Shown here: piece by piece, positions 1 to 10,617 of the stretch
Position numbering within the stretch: the first letter of the stretch is position 1
Layout: the number at the start of each line of letters is the position of its first letter
NCBI GenBank assembly: GCA_030068145.1
Contig: JAPJBO010000659.1
Span: forward strand, 62,001 to 126,000
Source of the DNA: Diplonema papillatum
Taxonomy: Eukaryota; Euglenozoa; Diplonemea; Diplonemida; Diplonemidae
Length of the DNA stretch: 64,000 bases
Direction of reading: 5' to 3'
The notes under the pieces: generated by a model
Databases searched by the model: none
What the model was told of the DNA's origin: nothing
The model's input: only the letters and a program-made list of their open reading frames with translations
Translations under genes and position numbers: made by a program

Positions 1-405
1 GAACAAAGGACGGGGCGACCAGGGCGGCCACTGGGAGAAGGCGGGTGTCCTGACCGGCAGCTTCCGACCCCAGGCCCATTACCCACGGGGGTGGCAACAC
101 AGCGGCGAGAAGTGGAAGGCACGGGCAAGACACGACCGGGCGACGCACCGTCGCGCACGCGGCGGCGGCAGCCGCCACCTTTGGGACGTCCTAGCGAACG
201 CCGAGAAGAAGAAAGCCGACGCGCAACGGGCGGGGTGCAGACCGGGATCGTCAACCAACCGCCCGACAGCGGCTGCAGCGGCAGCAACAGCGGCAGCGAC
301 ATCGACAGCGGCGACGTCGCGAGGACGCACGGAAGGACCCGCGGCACAGCACCAGTCCATTCCCCACGCGGGGGGAGATGGCCGTGGAACCCTCCCCCGG
401 GATGA
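1..405 (+). pseudogene. Arg/Pro-rich C-terminal tail of a LINE ORF (partial)
   Basis: A reading frame is open from base 1 to a stop at 403-405 and encodes an Arg-, Pro- and Gly-rich tail (for example SRTRRRQPPPLGRPSERREE). It has no recognisable domain. LINE-A downstream also ends in an Arg/Pro-rich tail followed by a short 3' UTR, so I read this as the C-terminus of a related ORF2 with the RT part to the left of the window. An unrelated open frame in GC-rich DNA cannot be excluded. Confidence 0.35.
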
Positions 406-602
406 CGAAGGCCGGGGAGAGCCGGGGGCAGTGAAGTAACGAAGCCCGCGAACGGTGGGTGGTGACCCCTCCGAACAGTCTCCCTGGCCCTGGCCCACGC
501 CTGATGCCGCAACCCCTTAACCCGGGCGGCGGCGCTTTTGCATGAGCCAGGAACCTCAAGGGGAGCAGCGCGAGAGGCATCATCCACGCTTCAAAGGCCC
601 AC
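1..602 (+). mobile_element. 3' end of a LINE-type retroelement (family R1)
   Basis: The left edge of the window holds the 3' part of an element whose last ~150-170 bases recur at 21258-21416 and 27739-27886. Both of those shorter copies are 5'-truncated and flanked by near-identical ~17-20 bp direct repeats, as expected of target-primed LINE insertion. This copy ends next to CACACTAATGCAACAAA (603-619), the same motif that flanks LINE-A and the copy at 21 kb. Its 5' part lies outside the window. Calling it a LINE rather than a SINE rests on the open reading frame in its first 405 bases. Confidence 0.55.
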
Positions 603-871
603 ACACTAATGCAACAAATTTACAACTGCTGTCAGCTGGTGCCAACGTGAATGCTGCATGTAACGACGGGGTCACTGCACTCATTCGCGCAAGTTACGAG
701 GGACATGGAAGCATCGTTATGAAGCTGCTGTCTTCTGGCGCCGACGTGAATGCTGCAAAGAACGACGGTTCCACTGCACTGATTCTCGCCAGCGTGAAGG
801 GCCATGCGAACGTCATGAAGGAACTGTTGTTAGCAGGTGCCAATGGCCTGATGCCTGAGTGCCTACCCTAA
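603..871 (+). pseudogene. Ankyrin-repeat fragment 1
   Basis: The frame running to the stop at 869-871 encodes about two and a half ankyrin repeats, with the motifs GVTALIRASYEGHGSIVMKL and GSTALILASVKGHANVMKEL and loops NVNAACND and DVNAAKND. Ankyrin repeats are protein-interaction modules of ~33 residues. The fragment starts directly at the LINE junction and ends abruptly where dispersed repeat R2 begins (842), so it looks like a broken exon. A paralogous fragment starts with the same bases at 7956 beyond LINE-A. The two could be parts of one gene split by insertions, or separate members of a large family. Confidence 0.6.
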
Positions 872-957
872 GCAGGGCTGCATCCTCGTGTTGTAGCCGT
901 GTTGTGTAATATAGGAGGGGGGGCCTGGTCAACCACCTCATCACAATAGGAAAATCC
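842..957 (+). repeat. Dispersed repeat R2, copy 1
   Basis: The segment is nearly identical to 50210-50333, and the reverse complement of the family recurs at 26764-26885. It contains the shared words GCAGGGCTGCATCCTCGTG and GGCCTGGTCAACCACCTCA. It has no coding capacity and its family is unknown. Confidence 0.7.
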
Positions 958-1294
958 CAGAGTCCCGCGAGGCGAATGCGAGCAGCCAGGCATCGTGAGC
1001 CGGCCCGCCGCAGCCAGTTGTGTTAGATTGAAGCCAACTCGGGCCTTCGCCAGTTGAGCTGGAGTCTTGGCTGACTGATTCGGTAGCCAGGAGGACCGAT
1101 CTCATCAACTGAGGCAGCCGCCGGGCAGCCTACTTCGCCTGTCAGCTCGTTCCCAAGGTACCAGCAAGCCAGCTAAGGAGAGCTAACCGTGAGTGATCCT
1201 TTGATTGGTGTGAAATGAATTACACGGATGCTAAATTGGCGGATGGAGAAGGAACAACGGCTCCGAGTGACTCTCTCCAAGGAGGCAATTTAAA
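958..1294. other. Unassigned sequence
   Basis: I see no convincing reading frame, structured RNA or tandem repeat here. Confidence 0.5.
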
Positions 1295-1435
1295 TTTTGT
1301 TTTTGTAAAAGCACCTGCTTTGTAGGAAATGCTTGACGAGACTGCCAGTTGCGATAGATCAAAGGAGGAAAATGTGCTGTAGCCCACACGAAACACAGGT
1401 AAATCTGGGTTTAGTGGCGGGCGTAAGCGTTCAAC
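1295..1435 (+). repeat. Dispersed repeat R3, copy 1
   Basis: The block recurs at 20510-20645 and 23290-23435 in the same orientation (shared words GTAGGAAAT, GAGGCTGCCAG and GTGGCGGGCGTAA). It is non-coding. A pyrimidine-rich tract (about 1500-1580) without a supported gene follows up to 1788. Confidence 0.65.
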
Positions 1436-1788
1436 CCACCCAGTGGCAGGAACGGCGACGCGTGCTTGAACTCGTCATCTGTTTTACTAGTAATTCGTGA
1501 GAGCTCTCTCTTCCTTTTCGTTTCCCGCGGCCCACCCCATTCTCCTTCTCCTTCTCCCCCCCGTTCTCCTTGCCATTTTTCAACCACTTCAGTCTTTCCA
1601 CGGGCGCTGCTACTACTACCGTCCTGACCCCAGCCCTTTTTTGAACCAATGGGTCGTCATATTTGGGCCGAGATCCTTCCACCTTGCCCCGTGACCCCGC
1701 ATGGTGTCCAAAGTCCCCTTGGGGTATCACCCCATTGTAAGTTGTTATCCGGATTTCTTCATTCCTCCTTTACTTTGATCATAGGTCG

Positions 1789-2154
1789 ACTGCAATGCCC
1801 AACACTGAGGAGAGCCGATAGAGTTTCCTAAGCGCCTACGAAACGCCTACCTAACGCAAAAATACACAGAAGCAATGCCTGACTGCAATGTCCGACTGCA
1901 ATGCCCAACACTGCGATAGAGATTCCTAAGCGCCTACGAAACGCCTACCTAACGCAAAAATACACAGCAGCAATGCCTGACTGCAATGTCCGACTGCAAT
2001 GCACAACACTGAGGAGAGCCGATAGAGTTTCTTAAGCGCCTACGAAACGCCTACCTAACGCAAAATGCACAGCAGCAATGCCTGACTGACTGCAATGCCC
2101 AACACTGAGGAGAGCCGATAGAGTTTCCTAAGCGCCTACGAAACGCCTACCTAA
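1789..2154. repeat. ~100-bp tandem repeat, about 4 copies
   Basis: Units start near 1789, 1895, 1992 and 2089 and share GACTGCAATGCCCAACACTG, CTAAGCGCCTACGAAACGCC and ACACAGCAGCAATGCCTGAC. Length differences come from small internal duplications. I see no coding role. The 226 bases between this array and the 13-bp satellite look unique, with no gene. Confidence 0.85.
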
Positions 2155-2380
2155 TTCAGGCGCCTGAAATTGTCCGTCTATGCCTTGGAAGCGAACCCAA
2201 ACGAGACGAAAGAGAACGCAAATCAGTCTGGCGACACGTACCGGCCCGAGACTGTATTCATGGCGAATTGTTCGTGGTGTCATTGAAACGTGGCTAGCCA
2301 CAGGTATAGTGAGCAAATGTAGCCGGCGGGGCAGTCGGGGCGCAGCAGCTTCCTCCGGGTGCCGATGGCGGGCACTAGGC

Positions 2381-3601
2381 CCTCGTCGAGAAGCCTCGTC
2401 GAGAAGCCTCGTCGAGAAGCCTCGTCGAGAAGCCTCGTCGAGAAGCCTCGTCGAGAAGCCTCGTCGAGAAGCCTCGTCGAGAAGCCTCGTCGAGAAGCCT
2501 CGTCGAGAAGCCTCGTCGAGAAGCCTCGTCGAGAAGCCTCGTCGAGAAGCCTCGTCGAGAAGCCTCGTCGAGAAGCCTCGTCGAGAAGCCTCGTCGAGAA
2601 GCCTCGTCGAGAAGCCTCGTCGAGAAGCCTCGTCGAGAAGCCTCGTCGAGAAGCCTCGTCGAGAAGCCTCGTCGAGAAGCCTCGTCGAGAAGCCTCGTCG
2701 AGAAGCCTCGTCGAGAAGCCTCGTCGAGAAGCCTCGTCGAGAAGCCTCGTCGAGAAGCCTCGTCGAGAAGCCTCGTCGAGAAGCCTCGTCGAGAAGCCTC
2801 GTCGAGAAGCCTCGTCGAGAAGCCTCGTCGAGAAGCCTCGTCGAGAAGCCTCGTCGAGAAGCCTCGTCGAGAAGCCTCGTCGAGAAGCCTCGTCGAGAAG
2901 CCTCGTCGAGAAGCCTCGTCGAGAAGCCTCGTCGAGAAGCCTCGTCGAGAAGCCTCGTCGAGAAGCCTCGTCGAGAAGCCTCGTCGAGAAGCCTCGTCGA
3001 GAAGCCTCGTCGAGAAGCCTCGTCGAGAAGCCTCGTCGAGAAGCCTCGTCGAGAAGCCTCGTCGAGAAGCCTCGTCGAGAAGCCTCGTCGAGAAGCCTCG
3101 TCGAGAAGCCTCGTCGAGAAGCCTCGTCGAGAAGCCTCGTCGAGAAGCCTCGTCGAGAAGCCTCGTCGAGAAGCCTCGTCGAGAAGCCTCGTCGAGAAGC
3201 CTCGTCGAGAAGCCTCGTCGAGAAGCCTCGTCGAGAAGCCTCGTCGAGAAGCCTCGTCGAGAAGCCTCGTCGAGAAGCCTCGTCGAGAAGCCTCGTCGAG
3301 AAGCCTCGTCGAGAAGCCTCGTCGAGAAGCCTCGTCGAGAAGCCTCGTCGAGAAGCCTCGTCGAGAAGCCTCGTCGAGAAGCCTCGTCGAGAAGCCTCGT
3401 CGAGAAGCCTCGTCGAGAAGCCTCGTCGAGAAGCCTCGTCGAGAAGCCTCGTCGAGAAGCCTCGTCGAGAAGCCTCGTCGAGAAGCCTCGTCGAGAAGCC
3501 TCGTCGAGAAGCCTCGTCGAGAAGCCTCGTCGAGAAACCTCGTCGAGAAGCCTCGTCGAGAAGCCTCGTCGAGAAGCCTCGTCGAGAAGCCTCGTCGAGA
3601 A
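2381..3601. repeat. 13-bp minisatellite, about 94 copies
   Basis: The unit CCTCGTCGAGAAG is repeated almost without variation (one G-to-A change near 3536). Because 13 is not a multiple of 3 and the unit has no stop on either strand, several frames on both strands are open through the array. They encode a 13-residue peptide repeat (PRREASSRSLVEK on the plus strand). This opens a long frame that fuses with the downstream LINE-A RT frame. I regard that fusion as accidental. Confidence 0.95.
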
Positions 3602-6600
3602 CACACACAGGGTTCAACCAAATGACGCTGCGTTACTCCGTGCAACGTGCGCTCCCTCCGTTGAGCAAGCCCGACGCCCCTGTGCCTTCGCTGGAGGCGT
3701 TCGAGGGGGCACTGGCAGACGGGGACGTAGAGCTGGCTTGGGGTGAGCTTTCGGCGGCATGCGAGCAGCATCTCCTCGACAGGTGCGATGTGCCGGCGGC
3801 AAAGGCACGCCCGTATGTAGGCCGTGGCCTCGCGAGGGAGCCGAGGCGGGTCCGGGCGGTTGCCCGGAGCTGCCCGGGGAAGGGCGTTACGTGCGAGGCC
3901 GAGCTGAAATACGGCAAGGCCATCACACGGCTGATGCACTACGTGCACGCACGAAGCCGCCTGGAGGTGTCCGGGCCGTTCGTCGTGCCGCAGGATCTGC
4001 GCGCTTGTTGGGCGCGGTGCATCCCGGTGCTGACGTGTGAAGGGGAACCTCCGCCGCCGGCTGAACCTCCGCCTGCCGAGGCCGCCCGGGCTATGCTGCA
4101 TCGAGTCAGAGCCCGGAGCGCCCAGCACAATGCGGCGGCCAGGCAGAGCCGCGAACGGCAAGCCCGCCAGGGGCTCCGAGAGAGGTACGCCACGGACCGC
4201 AGATCGCTGGTTTCCATGCTGAGGGGTGACACCAAGCCCTCGGCGGACACTCTCAGAGCTGATGGCGGCCGCCTTACGGCGAACCTCGACGAGATGGATG
4301 ATGTCCTCCAGCAAGCTTGGGGCCCCATCCTGAGGCTGTACTCGCCGGAGACCCCCGAGCCCAGCTACGACGACTTCGCCAAGGCCTTTGGGGAGCACGT
4401 CCAACACCGGCCGATGCAAGTCACCGACATCACTGGTGAGGAGCTGCGAACCATCCTTCGAGAGAGGAAGAAGAAGTCCTCGGCGTGCGGTGTGGACGGG
4501 TGGCGCATGGACGAGCTGAAAGCCCTGCCCGTCCCACTGATGGACGCCTTCGCCAGCTTCTTCAACCTGGTTGAAAAGGAGGGGCGGTGGCCAGAAGGGC
4601 TGCTGACGGCGTTGGTGTCGCTCATTCCAAAGAGCGAGGATCCATCGCCCACCAACATGCGGCCCATCACGGTCACCAGCTGCGTGTACCGCCTTTGGGC
4701 GTGCCGCAGGCTGCGTGACATCATGGCGTGGCAGGAGGAGTGGGCGCTCCCCACCCAGCATGGCTTCCGGACGGGACACCGCTGCGACGACGCCCTCATG
4801 GAGATGGCGACGCTCGTCGAGGAGACGCTGCTCGACGAGACGAAGTCGCTCGTCGTCCTGGCCTTGGACTTTGCCAAGTGCTTCGACAGGGTGCCGCAAG
4901 GGATTGTTCTGCGACTTGCGGAGGAGATGGGGCTGGACGCCCGCATCCACAAGCCGCTGCAGGCGATGTACCGCGGGCTGAAGCGGCGGTTCAAGCTGCC
5001 GCTAGGTGTTGGGGCCTACTTTGAGGTCACCAACGGCATCCTGCAGGGCTGCCCGATCTCGGTCATCCTGATCAACGCGCTGTTGTCAGTGATGCTGAGG
5101 GCGGTGCCGGTGGCGTCGGAGTCGTACGCCGACGACGCCACACTGCACGCGTCCAACGAGCCCGCTGTGCAGAAGGCGGTCGACGTTGTGAGCCGGTTCT
5201 GCGACGTTACGGGCATGCGCCTGAACGTGAAGAAGACGGTAGCGCTCGGGATCCTCGAAGGCAAGACGCAGCAACGCATGCAGCGCCCCTACCGGTCCAC
5301 GCTGCACATTGGCGAGGGCGACGGCAAGGAGGTCTTCCCCACCGTGTCGTCCACGAAGGTGCTGAGTGGCAGGTTGAACACCTCGACCAAGAGGTGCGAC
5401 CGCACCAACGACGCACGGCTGGAGGCCCAGAGTGGGCTGATGGACGCGTTAGGTCTGTCGCCACTCCCCTTCGACGAGCGGTGCGAGATCGCGAGCTCCA
5501 GCACGCTGGGCAGCGCACTGTCTGGGTGTCAGTACACACCCTTCACGAAAGCGGGCCTGAAGAGTCTCCGCACGAGGATTGCGCGAGGGGTCTTTGGGCC
5601 GGTAAACAGGGGCACCTCCCGGAGCGTTTCTGCGGTGCTGACCGTCCTGGCGAAGGGCCACCGGGTCGACCCCGTGCTGGCGCGCCCTTACTGGGTGCTA
5701 TGCTCACTGCTGGACTCGTGCGAGCGGTTGCCGGGCGTGCGCGAACGCATGAAGCGCATCTGCCGGCTGTATGGCGAACGGGGCGGGATGCTCGGACGGG
5801 GTTTGGGTCCCGTCGGTATCGCGATCACCGACGGGCTCCCCCCGGTCGGGGCCGAATACGACGGGTTTGACCTCGGCACCATGAAAGTGCAAGGGCGGGT
5901 CCTGCTGGACATGCGACGGGCCGAGCGGCACCATGTGTTGCGGGGGCAGCTGCGACAGTCCGCCTGGACGCAGCTTGCTGCGGAGCGCCCGTCCTTTGAC
6001 GGGGTGCAGCACGGTGTAGACTACGTGCGCACCAACGAGGAACGCCGCCGAGCGACGGCGAGTGCGGCGCTGCGGAAGGCCCTCACGACCATCCTGGCCG
6101 GCGGCGTCTACTACGCAACGCGCTGGGGGCGCGGCGCCGGCAACGGAGACCGCCGGGGCGACTCCGGCGACGGCGGTGACGGTTCGGCCGCGTCCCCTCC
6201 TCTGCTGAAGGGTCCTCCGGACCCTCCTCCGGCGGCGAAGACGATCGGACCGCATCAGCTGATGCTTTCGACGAGGTGACCTCGAGCAGCGAAAGCGCTC
6301 CCCGGGCCCGTGGCCGTGACTGCCCCGACTGCGAGCTGCGGGTCCCCGACACCGCGGAGCACCTGTGGTGGGCATGCCCCGCGTACGACAACATCCGGAG
6401 AATGGACTGCTTCGCGGCCCTCGTACGGGCTGACCGCTCGCGCTGGCCCTCCTGCACCCGGGTGCACGGTGTCATCACCGTGGGACTGGATATTGATGCC
6501 ACGGCCCTGCATCGCATGATGGGAACGATCCTTGCAGCCAGGACTGAGGCGAGCCTTGCGCGCTGGAAGTCCGCGCCGGTGACCCACGCCTGGGTGCTCG

Positions 6601-7955
6601 CCGCCTCCACACAGGCGACCGCCCACAGATTTCGGTACAACGACCTACCGGATGCGCCGCGGAAATGGAACTTTGGCGCCCCGATGATGCGCGCTCTGAA
6701 GGGCTGGTTGGCGGCGCTGCGGTGGACCACCTTTGAAGGGGTCTCCAATATCGAGCTCGCTCTGGACTTCGAGCTGTTCACAGGGATGGATGTCAAGCAC
6801 TGCCCCAAGAGGCCGAAGGTTCAGCGCCCCGCTGGCCCCGTATCGGTGGCCGAACGGGGTCAGCGGCTAGGAGCGATGCTCGCAGTGCTGTGCCGCCTAT
6901 GCGAGACTCTGAAGCTGCCCTCGCCGCTGCCGACGGCGAGACTGGAGAGGGTGAAGAGCCTCCACACGCTCGGTGTGCCGCGGGTGATTGGCGGGCTGCA
7001 AGTACGTCCCGTCTTCGCGGCGGGCGCGGAAACGGCGGCTGTCCTGGAGGCCTGTGCCACGCGTGCCCTGCCCGTCGGTGGGCTGACAAGCCAAGTGTGG
7101 GGTAGGGACGTGTTCCCGCAGTACGACTCGGCTCTACGCGCTGAGCGCGCTCAGAAGTGGGAGGTGCGGAGGCCGGTGCTGACACGCTCTGCGCATCCAG
7201 TGCTGGTGCCCGCGTCGCAGGCCATGACGCGAGGGCGTTTTCAGGTCTGCGACAAGTGCGCGAAGAAGAAGTGTCCGTTGTGCGCCTCGAGCTCACAGCG
7301 CACGCCGGAGCAGTGTTGCCGGGACCACCACGAGCCCGGTGACGGTGTCCTCACGCAATGCTGCGGAGCGCACCACCTGACGCGTTGCGGCGGCTGCGCC
7401 AATGCCTCCGTGTGCTGCCGGAGTGGCCACCACCGGGCGGGAGACCGGCCGGACGACGCCGACGACGAGAACGAGGCACCTGCACCTCCGGCGGGACCTC
7501 AACCGGCACCGGCAGCGCCCCGACGCGGGCTCCGACGCAAACGCGGGGAGACGAGCGAGGAATCCTCCGGCTCCGGCCAGGGAGACTCACCAACGATCGA
7601 TCGCGCTGCGCCGCTGCGGCGGCGTGCTGCGGAGGACCCTTCCGTCCCACGCACCCCCCCAGCGCGGCGGCGCCGACGCACTCAACTGCCAACGCCGCAA
7701 CTCCGGGCCAACACCCCCGCCCGACGAACGCCGCCCAATGCGCAGCCCCCGGCTGCGTCCATCCGACGCGCGAACCGACGCAAACGCGAAGAAACGAGCG
7801 AAGGGTCATCCAACGATGGCTCCGGCCGGGAGGCCACAATGACACCCACTCGTAGGCCGCCTCCGCGGCGACGTAACAGACGCGTTCCATCTGCTGTGAC
7901 GTAGACACGGAGTGTGCATAGTGCGTTGCTCAGGGTAGTCGAAGGCCTGACAATC
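3602..7955 (+). mobile_element. LINE-A: 5'-truncated non-LTR retrotransposon
   Basis: The element carries reverse transcriptase and C-terminal domains closely resembling LINE-B (34811-41870), but it lacks ORF1, the 2A-like motif and the endonuclease. It begins in the linker just after the position where the endonuclease would end. Its 3' end (7850-7955) is repeated as a ~105-bp 5'-truncated copy at 21131-21240. Both 3' ends abut CACACTAATGCAACAAA. The 5' junction is against the 13-bp minisatellite, and a matching 5' target duplication is not clear there (CACACAGGGTTCAACCAAA at 3603-3621 is only a loose match). Confidence 0.85.
3622..7904 (+). pseudogene. LINE-A ORF2 remnant: reverse transcriptase plus Cys-rich C-terminus, frameshifted
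   Basis: Frame 1 runs to a stop at 6279 and a second frame carries on to 7904, so one frameshift lies between about 6150 and 6300. RT motifs in order: GVDGWRMDELK (near 4489), LIPKSEDPSPTNMRPITVTS, ALDFAKCFDRVP (near 4865), GILQGCPISVILINALLS, and YADD at 5124-5135 with the two catalytic Asp. After the shift comes CPDCELRVPDTAEHLWWACP, a CCHC-type knuckle matching the equivalent part of LINE-B. It is followed near 7240-7440 by a Cys/His-dense block (CDKCAKKKCPLC, CCRDHHEP, CGGCANASVCC) and an Arg/Pro-rich tail. The frameshift and missing endonuclease make autonomous activity unlikely. Upstream in-frame minisatellite sequence is not counted as part of the protein. Confidence 0.85.
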
Positions 7956-8242
7956 ACACTAATGCAACAAATTTACAACTGTTGTTAGGCGGTGCTGACG
8001 TGGACGCAGAGAGGCGCGGTTACACCGCACTGACTATCGCCAGCAGCAACGGCCATGAAAGCGTCGTGAAGGAACTGTTGTTAGGCGGTGGTGACGTGAA
8101 TGCTGCAATTAACGGTTGGACTGCACTTATGTACGCAAGGTGCGGGGGCCATGCAAGCGTCGTGAAGGAACTGTTGTCAGCCGAACTGCTAACTGGGAGG
8201 CAACAGGTAAGCACCACACGGAACCCGGCTGGAAGGCCCTAA
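7956..8242 (+). pseudogene. Ankyrin-repeat fragment 2
   Basis: The frame encodes about two ankyrin repeats (YTALTIASSNGHESVVKELL and WTALMYARCGGHASVVKELL, with the loop GDVNAAING) and then loses the repeat pattern before a stop at 8240-8242. The first ~20 bases match the start of fragment 1. The fragment lies between the 3' end of LINE-A and the tyrosine-recombinase element, so it is probably debris of a gene interrupted more than once. Confidence 0.6.
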
Positions 8243-8349
8243 AGGGCAGTTGTTGGTGCTTACCAAAGCTGCCCGTGGTAAAACGCCGCCCAGGCCACCC
8301 AAACAACCAACTATTTTGTACCCCCGTCCCATCCCCTACTTGTAGCCGG

Positions 8350-8391
8350 AGTTTCTGCTCTTCGTATGGTCTGACGAGAACTGCCTAGAAG
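8350..8391. repeat. Partial extra copy of the B-repeat end
   Basis: About 41 bases duplicate the outermost end of repeat B2 (8394 onward) directly outside the element, with one base changed in the shared TTCGTATGGTCTGACG stretch. It could be a footprint of a second, partly deleted insertion or of a recombination event at the element terminus. Confidence 0.7.
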
Positions 8392-8393
8392 AG

Positions 8394-8535
8394 TTTCTGC
8401 TCTTCGTATTGTCTGACGAGAACTGCCTAGAAGAAAGGGAGAAGTAAGAACACATCTTTGTAACTGATAGCACTAGCGCAAGGGAATGTTGAGTGACTGC
8501 CTTAACCCGGGGAAACGAGCTTGGGCGAGGTCACC
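8394..8535 (-). repeat. Split direct repeat B2 (3' terminus)
   Basis: This is a 142-bp copy of B1 (8649-8790), starting TTTCTGCTCTTCGTATTGTC and ending CGAGGTCACC on the plus strand. It forms the right-hand end of the minus-strand element. Confidence 0.9.
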
Positions 8536-8554
8536 GGGGGTTAGGGAGGGTGGG

Positions 8555-8648
8555 AAAACTTGAATTTTTCTTTGAACCAACCACACCCTGAAGGCTGTGT
8601 TAAGTTCTCTAATCGACTTTTCGTGGTGCATCAACTCCCTCAGTGAAA
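8555..8648 (-). repeat. Split direct repeat A2 (internal)
   Basis: This is a 94-bp copy of A1 (13062-13155), containing AACCACACCCTGAAGGCTG. It lies directly next to B1 with no gap. Confidence 0.9.
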
Positions 8649-8790
8649 TTTCTGCGCTTCGTATTGTCTGACGAGAACTGCCTAGAAGAAAGTGAGAAGT
8701 AAGAACACGTCTTTGTAACTGATAGCACTAGCGCAAGGGAATGTTGAGTGACTGCCTTAACCCAGGGAAACGAGCTTGGGCGAGGTCACC
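8649..8790 (-). repeat. Split direct repeat B1 (internal)
   Basis: This 142-bp partner of B2 lies at the 3' end of the coding region. Confidence 0.9.
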
Positions 8791-9613
8791 TTCCATCCAC
8801 CACAACGCCAGTGAGAAACTGCCTCACCGCAAGTACAATTGAATCGAGCGCATCAGCGCCAATCATGGTCAGCGGTACGCGTGACGGCAAGTCCGCAGGG
8901 TTGCCCTCACTCCTGACCCATCGTACAGAAACAGCGCAATTCAAGGAACGCACGCGTTCCAGTCCTTTAACTACCGCCTCGTTCAAGACGGCACTTTTCA
9001 AGCAGGACCCCTTACGGGCCACTCCTTTCACAGTGGTATTATCAACCACAATGTCCACTCTCCCACCTCTAATCGAGGGCGGCAGAGCCAAGACAACTAA
9101 CTTGAAGGCAATAGCCTAGCTCTCCGCAGAGTTCCAAGACCCACCCAACACGGTCACTTCCATTGTGCGCGAGTCAACAAGGACACCCCCCCAGCCTTTC
9201 TTACTCGCGTCCACGAAGGCCGTGATACGTGGGGACTGTTCGAGAGTGGGAACGGCCCTCGGCTTCAGCACCGGGTCAATCCACTCTTGGAGCGACAAAT
9301 GAACACACGGAGAAACTTCAACTCTATCAGAGGGCAGCCGAGCCCCTCGGTTCAACGAGTTGGTTATGCATCGAAAGAACTTCAACGCAAACCAAAACGA
9401 GCCCGGAAAAATGCCGGCGACTGCAGAGGCATGCAATAAGCGGCAGCCGAGAGTCTCGAGCTCGCAAGGACAGAACAGCTTACGTCGTTTCATAACTATG
9501 CATCGCTCCTGTGCGAGAGTAGAGGAATGCGAGTCTCCCGCATATTGGGTTTGAAAGAGACGAATTCGCGCGCAGATCCCGTGTTTCCTGGTAGCAATAC
9601 GATCTGAAACCAA
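8786..9613 (-). pseudogene. RNase H domain of the YR retrotransposon (broken)
   Basis: Two minus-strand frames together give an RNase H-like region. The first (9613-9116) has FVDASKKGWGGVLVDS near 9187-9223, with the first acidic residue in the DASKKGWG motif typical of DIRS/Ngaro RNase H. The second (9091-8786) has IVVDNTTVKGVARKGSCLKS, then the C-terminal WVRSEGNPADLPSR motif. A stop and frame change between them, and a stop between RT and this part, show decay. The role in an intact element would be removal of the RNA template during reverse transcription. Confidence 0.75.
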
Positions 9614-9625
9614 CGACAGAACAGC

Positions 9626-10617
9626 TTACGTCGTTTCATAACTTTGCATCGCTCCTAGCACGGCAGGCGACGATTTCAGCGTGTAGTGCGCCTCCATCAG
9701 CTTTCTTCGCAACTTCCGCGAGACAGCCACACGATGAGCAACGTAGTCCCAATCGACCCCGATGAACTCATACTGTGTGGCGACAGTCTGCGAATCGGAC
9801 GGCTTCCACGTCAGGCCGCACTCCTCCGCGGTCTGGTCCAGCCTCCGAGTCGCGAGCCGCACAGCCGGCTTCTTGCCCGCATACCGGATGTTGTCGATCC
9901 ACATGTCGACGATGACATCCCGTTCCGCAAACTCCGGACGCACGAAGTCCTCATGTCCGCCGGCCACCGCTGCCAAGGCTCCGGTGCACACGAGTGTCCC
10001 ATGGGAAGCCGCAGAAGTTCCCACCAACCACCATCGGAGTCAGCGAACCTGAAGAGATGACGCGACTCCGGCGGGATCTCAATGGCGTAAAAACCCGTCT
10101 TGAAATCCCGGGTTGAGCCACACTCCTCGCGGCTCGCCCCGAGGTAGCCGGAAACGTGTCCGAGGGGCACAGATGCTTCGTAACCCGCCTCTTGAGCGGC
10201 TCGGTTACCGTCCACCGTCCACAAGATGAAGCGCTGACGCAGCGCCCCTTCCTTCTCCTCCAGCACTGTGAAAGGGACTGAAGCGAACGGGCCGGGACCG
10301 GTTGAACTGCGGGCAATCCCGTTTTCCGCGAGCAAAGATGCATGGTCGGGACGAAGGGTCGAGGGGGACCCGATTGCCGTCTCCGTCTCGACACGGGGAA
10401 AGAACGTTGAACGCCACGTATCGTCAAAACGTCGGAGGGTTGCCTCGTTCATCCGCGCACGAAGCTTCGCGACAGACATCGGCTTGATCGGCGCGACATG
10501 CAATGGCGAAGCGCGCTCCTCCTTGCTTCGCGGCAGCCGCGTCGAACCGCCTCGTCGGGTGACGGAGTGGAATTGACCACTGCGGAGGTATCCCGTCACA
10601 AGTGCTTCGTCACCTTG
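9626..10617 (-). pseudogene. Reverse transcriptase domain of the YR retrotransposon (frameshifted)
   Basis: The frame following the recombinase encodes a start with FFPRVETETA, then DFKTGFYAIEIPPESRHLF and WWELLRLPMGHSCAPE, the palm region ahead of the active site. The active-site part lies in another frame (10027-9626): VDMWIDNIRYAG near 9877-9912 takes the place of the usual DD box, then LRRKLMEAHYTLKS. The shift is near 9985-10000. The WIDNIRYAG form resembles the active-site region of VIPER/DIRS-type RTs as I recall them. Only a profile search could confirm this. Confidence 0.75.

Noticed and set aside
2359-3621. Minisatellite-coded SSRSLVEKPRREA domain as an N-terminal part of the RT protein
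   Set aside because: The array is open in all frames by construction and joins the RT frame at the LINE truncation point. LINE-B has no counterpart.
2128-4950. Very long minus-strand frame through the first minisatellite and the RT region
   Set aside because: It is the antisense of LINE-A joined to a frame-neutral 13-bp array. The plus strand carries real RT motifs.
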